Shown piece by piece: positions 62,812-64,000 of a stretch of 64,000 nucleotides of DNA (position 1 is its first letter; every line of letters begins with the position of its first letter). Both the position numbers and the translations under genes were made by a program. The notes beneath the pieces were generated by a model. The model saw only the letters and a program-made list of their open reading frames with translations. It had not been told where the DNA came from and made no database searches. The DNA lies in NCBI RefSeq assembly GCF_006715565.1, contig NZ_VFNL01000001.1:2728001-2792000 (forward strand). The letters are read 5' to 3'. The stretch comes from Microbacterium sp. SLBN-154 (GTDB taxonomy: Bacteria > Actinomycetota > Actinomycetes > Actinomycetales > Microbacteriaceae).

Positions 62812-63342
62812 ATGACGCGAGGTTTACCCGGGATGCGGGGAATGGACCACATCGGCATCACGGTGCCGGATCTCGACGAGGCCGAGCGCTTCTTCGTGGA
62901 GGTCCTCGGCGCCGTTCCGGTCTACCGCCTGGGGCCCAAGCGGGCGGACGACGACTGGATGAGCGTCCAGCTCGGGGTCCACCCCCGGACACAGATCCGC
63001 GAGATCCGCTTCTACCGCCTCGGGCACGGGACCAACCTCGAGGTGTTCGCCTACGACGCCGCGGACGGGCAGGCCCCGCCCCCGCGCAACAGCGACCTCG
63101 GCGGTCACCACCTCGCGATCTATGTCGACGACATGGATGCCGCCGTCGCCCACCTGCGCGCGCACGACGTGGAGATCATGGGAGAGCCCGTCGCCAGCGC
63201 CGGAGCGAGTGCCGGACAGCGGTGGCTGTACTTCCGGGCGCCGTGGGGACTGCAGCTCGAGCTGGTGAGCTTCCCCGCCGGCAAGGCGTACGAGAGCGGC
63301 GCCGACGCGCTGCTGTGGCACCCGGCGAGGCCGGCGGAATGA
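62812..63342 (+). CDS. VOC-family protein (glyoxalase/dioxygenase fold)
   Basis: 176 residues from ATG 62812. MDHIGITVPDLDEAERFFVEVLGAVPVYRLGP is the usual start of the first VOC module, with metal ligand H in MDHIG; GHHLAIYVDDMDAAVAHLRAHDVEIMGEPV starts the second, with H in GHHLA, and the last ligand E is in LQLELVSFP. The H/H/E set suggests a metal-dependent lyase, isomerase or dioxygenase. It overlaps the GntR gene by 4 nt and is divergent from the E1-E2 genes, so it probably acts on a precursor of the 2-oxo acid they oxidise (inference). Confidence 0.85.
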   Translation: MTRGLPGMRGMDHIGITVPDLDEAERFFVEVLGAVPVYRLGPKRADDDWMSVQLGVHPRTQIREIRFYRLGHGTNLEVFAYDAADGQAPPPRNSDLGGHHLAIYVDDMDAAVAHLRAHDVEIMGEPVASAGASAGQRWLYFRAPWGLQLELVSFPAGKAYESGADALLWHPARPAE

Positions 63343-64000
63343 GCGGGACCGACATCCGCAGTCGTGACGGCGACGCCGGAGCCCGCATCGCCGATCAGGT
63401 GCGTGAGGGAATCGTGCGCGGGATCTTCCCGCCGGGAACGCGCATCCGACAGGAGGATCTCGCCGAGCAGTTCGGCGCCAGCCGCGTGCCGGTGAGAGAG
63501 GCGATCCGGCAGCTCGAATACGAGGGGCTGATCACCGTCGTCCCCAACGCCGGGGCCTGGGTAGCACGCCTCACCCTCGCCGAGTGCGAGGAGATCTATC
63601 GGATGCGCGAGCGCCTCGAGCCGCTGCTGCTCGGCTACAGCGCACCGCTGCTGACCGGCGAGGCGATCGCCGAGCTCGACGCGCTCGCCACGCGGATCAG
63701 CGAGGTCGGCGCCGACACCGACGCGTTCCTCCAGCTCGACGCCGAGTTCCACCTGCGCAGCTACCGCGCCGCCCGCACGGCCCACCTCGGCGAGCTGGTG
63801 GGCAGGCTCTGGAACGTGACGGCGCCCTACCGGCGGGCCTACGTGTCCTCGTGGGCGGAGGAATCCCGTCGCATCGCCCACGAGGAACACCATCTCATCG
63901 TGGCCGCCCTCCAGGACGGCGACACCGAGGAGGCCGAACGGGTGCTCGCCGGCCACATCCGGCGCACGCGCCGTCAGCTGGCACGCAGTCCCGAGATCTT
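63339..64000 (+). CDS. GntR/FadR-family regulator, cut by window end
   Basis: 220 residues are visible from ATG 63339 and the frame is still open at the window end. The N-terminal winged helix reads ARIADQVREGIVRGIFPPGTRIRQEDLAEQFGASRVPVREAIRQLEYEGLITVVPNAGAWVARLT. The FCD effector domain follows, with metal-site residues in LDAEFHLRSY, HEEHHLIVAALQDGD and AGHIRRTRRQL, in the D-x3-H...H...H pattern. It should bind a small carboxylate through the metal and control the divergent dehydrogenase and VOC genes via the TGGATCCA sites. Confidence 0.9.
   Translation, partial: MSGTDIRSRDGDAGARIADQVREGIVRGIFPPGTRIRQEDLAEQFGASRVPVREAIRQLEYEGLITVVPNAGAWVARLTLAECEEIYRMRERLEPLLLGYSAPLLTGEAIAELDALATRISEVGADTDAFLQLDAEFHLRSYRAARTAHLGELVGRLWNVTAPYRRAYVSSWAEESRRIAHEEHHLIVAALQDGDTEEAERVLAGHIRRTRRQLARSPEI

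Overview
The window looks like chromosomal DNA of a high-GC actinobacterium, most likely Microbacteriaceae (Microbacterium-like). The inference rests on very GC-rich third codon positions, an SOS-linked ImuA-ImuB-DnaE2 cassette, bacterial XPB helicase, DUF3027, DUF3263, DUF4032 and LytR_C proteins, a WXG100 protein, a groEL gene ending in GGMDF with no groES beside it, and many genes whose -10 box lies only 5-8 nt before the start codon (leaderless style). No rRNA and no CRISPR array were seen; there is one tRNA (Thr-TGT).

Layout. 1-3860 is an accessory segment, visibly AT-richer at its left end: a two-gene Hachiman/AbpAB-like anti-phage pair (PD-(D/E)XK nuclease-like HamA and SF2 helicase HamB, the latter cut by the window edge), an excisionase-like HTH gene, a divergent HTH protein with twin palindromic operators between them, then direct repeats and a tRNA-3'-end-like sequence that together resemble the end of an integrative element. 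4273-7151 is a scar: a broken zinc-ribbon gene, an intact IS21-family element (istA/istB, 53-bp inverted repeats) and a broken flavin monooxygenase gene. 7161-11155 holds a sulfatase-like membrane protein flanked by 34-bp direct repeats, a PEP mutase/isocitrate lyase family enzyme, an SRPBCC protein, a small membrane protein and a VIT1/CCC1 transporter. 11261-13298 is a small accessory islet (APH-like kinase, GIY-YIG-like protein).

13406-19148 is the LexA-controlled mutagenic repair cassette on the minus strand. Then come a cytoplasmic-type GH10 xylanase, an HNH nuclease, a candidate 36-aa ORF, an M23 peptidase with a structured leader, a DtxR-family regulator, serC, and a TetR-controlled oligosaccharide operon (lipoprotein, two ATPases, two permeases, GH3 beta-glucosidase; 25282-33100). 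33129-37918 carries DUF3027, a cold-shock protein, a small membrane protein, a helicase-associated protein and XPB helicase.

37926-53487 is mostly housekeeping: an enoyl-reductase-like protein, a hydrolase with a divergent TetR, an OmpR-type two-component system, orphan WXG100, acyl-CoA ligase plus bile-acid/sodium-type symporter, DUF2461, groEL with CIRCE, a cold-shock protein, LytR_C, DUF3263, DUF2332, msrB with a nitroreductase, and a DMT transporter. 54275-54577 carries three 55-bp hairpin repeats, followed by tRNA-Thr, a thioredoxin-fold protein lacking CXXC, a multi-sugar ABC ATPase, and DUF4032. The right end is a 2-oxoacid dehydrogenase module (fused E1 alpha-beta, E2) divergent from a VOC protein and a GntR regulator that runs off the window.

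The best candidates for something less described are the defence/integration segment at the left end, two genes whose translation signals point to ATC starts, the direct-repeat-flanked sulfatase-like gene, the structured M23 leader, the 36-aa ORF and the triple hairpin repeat.
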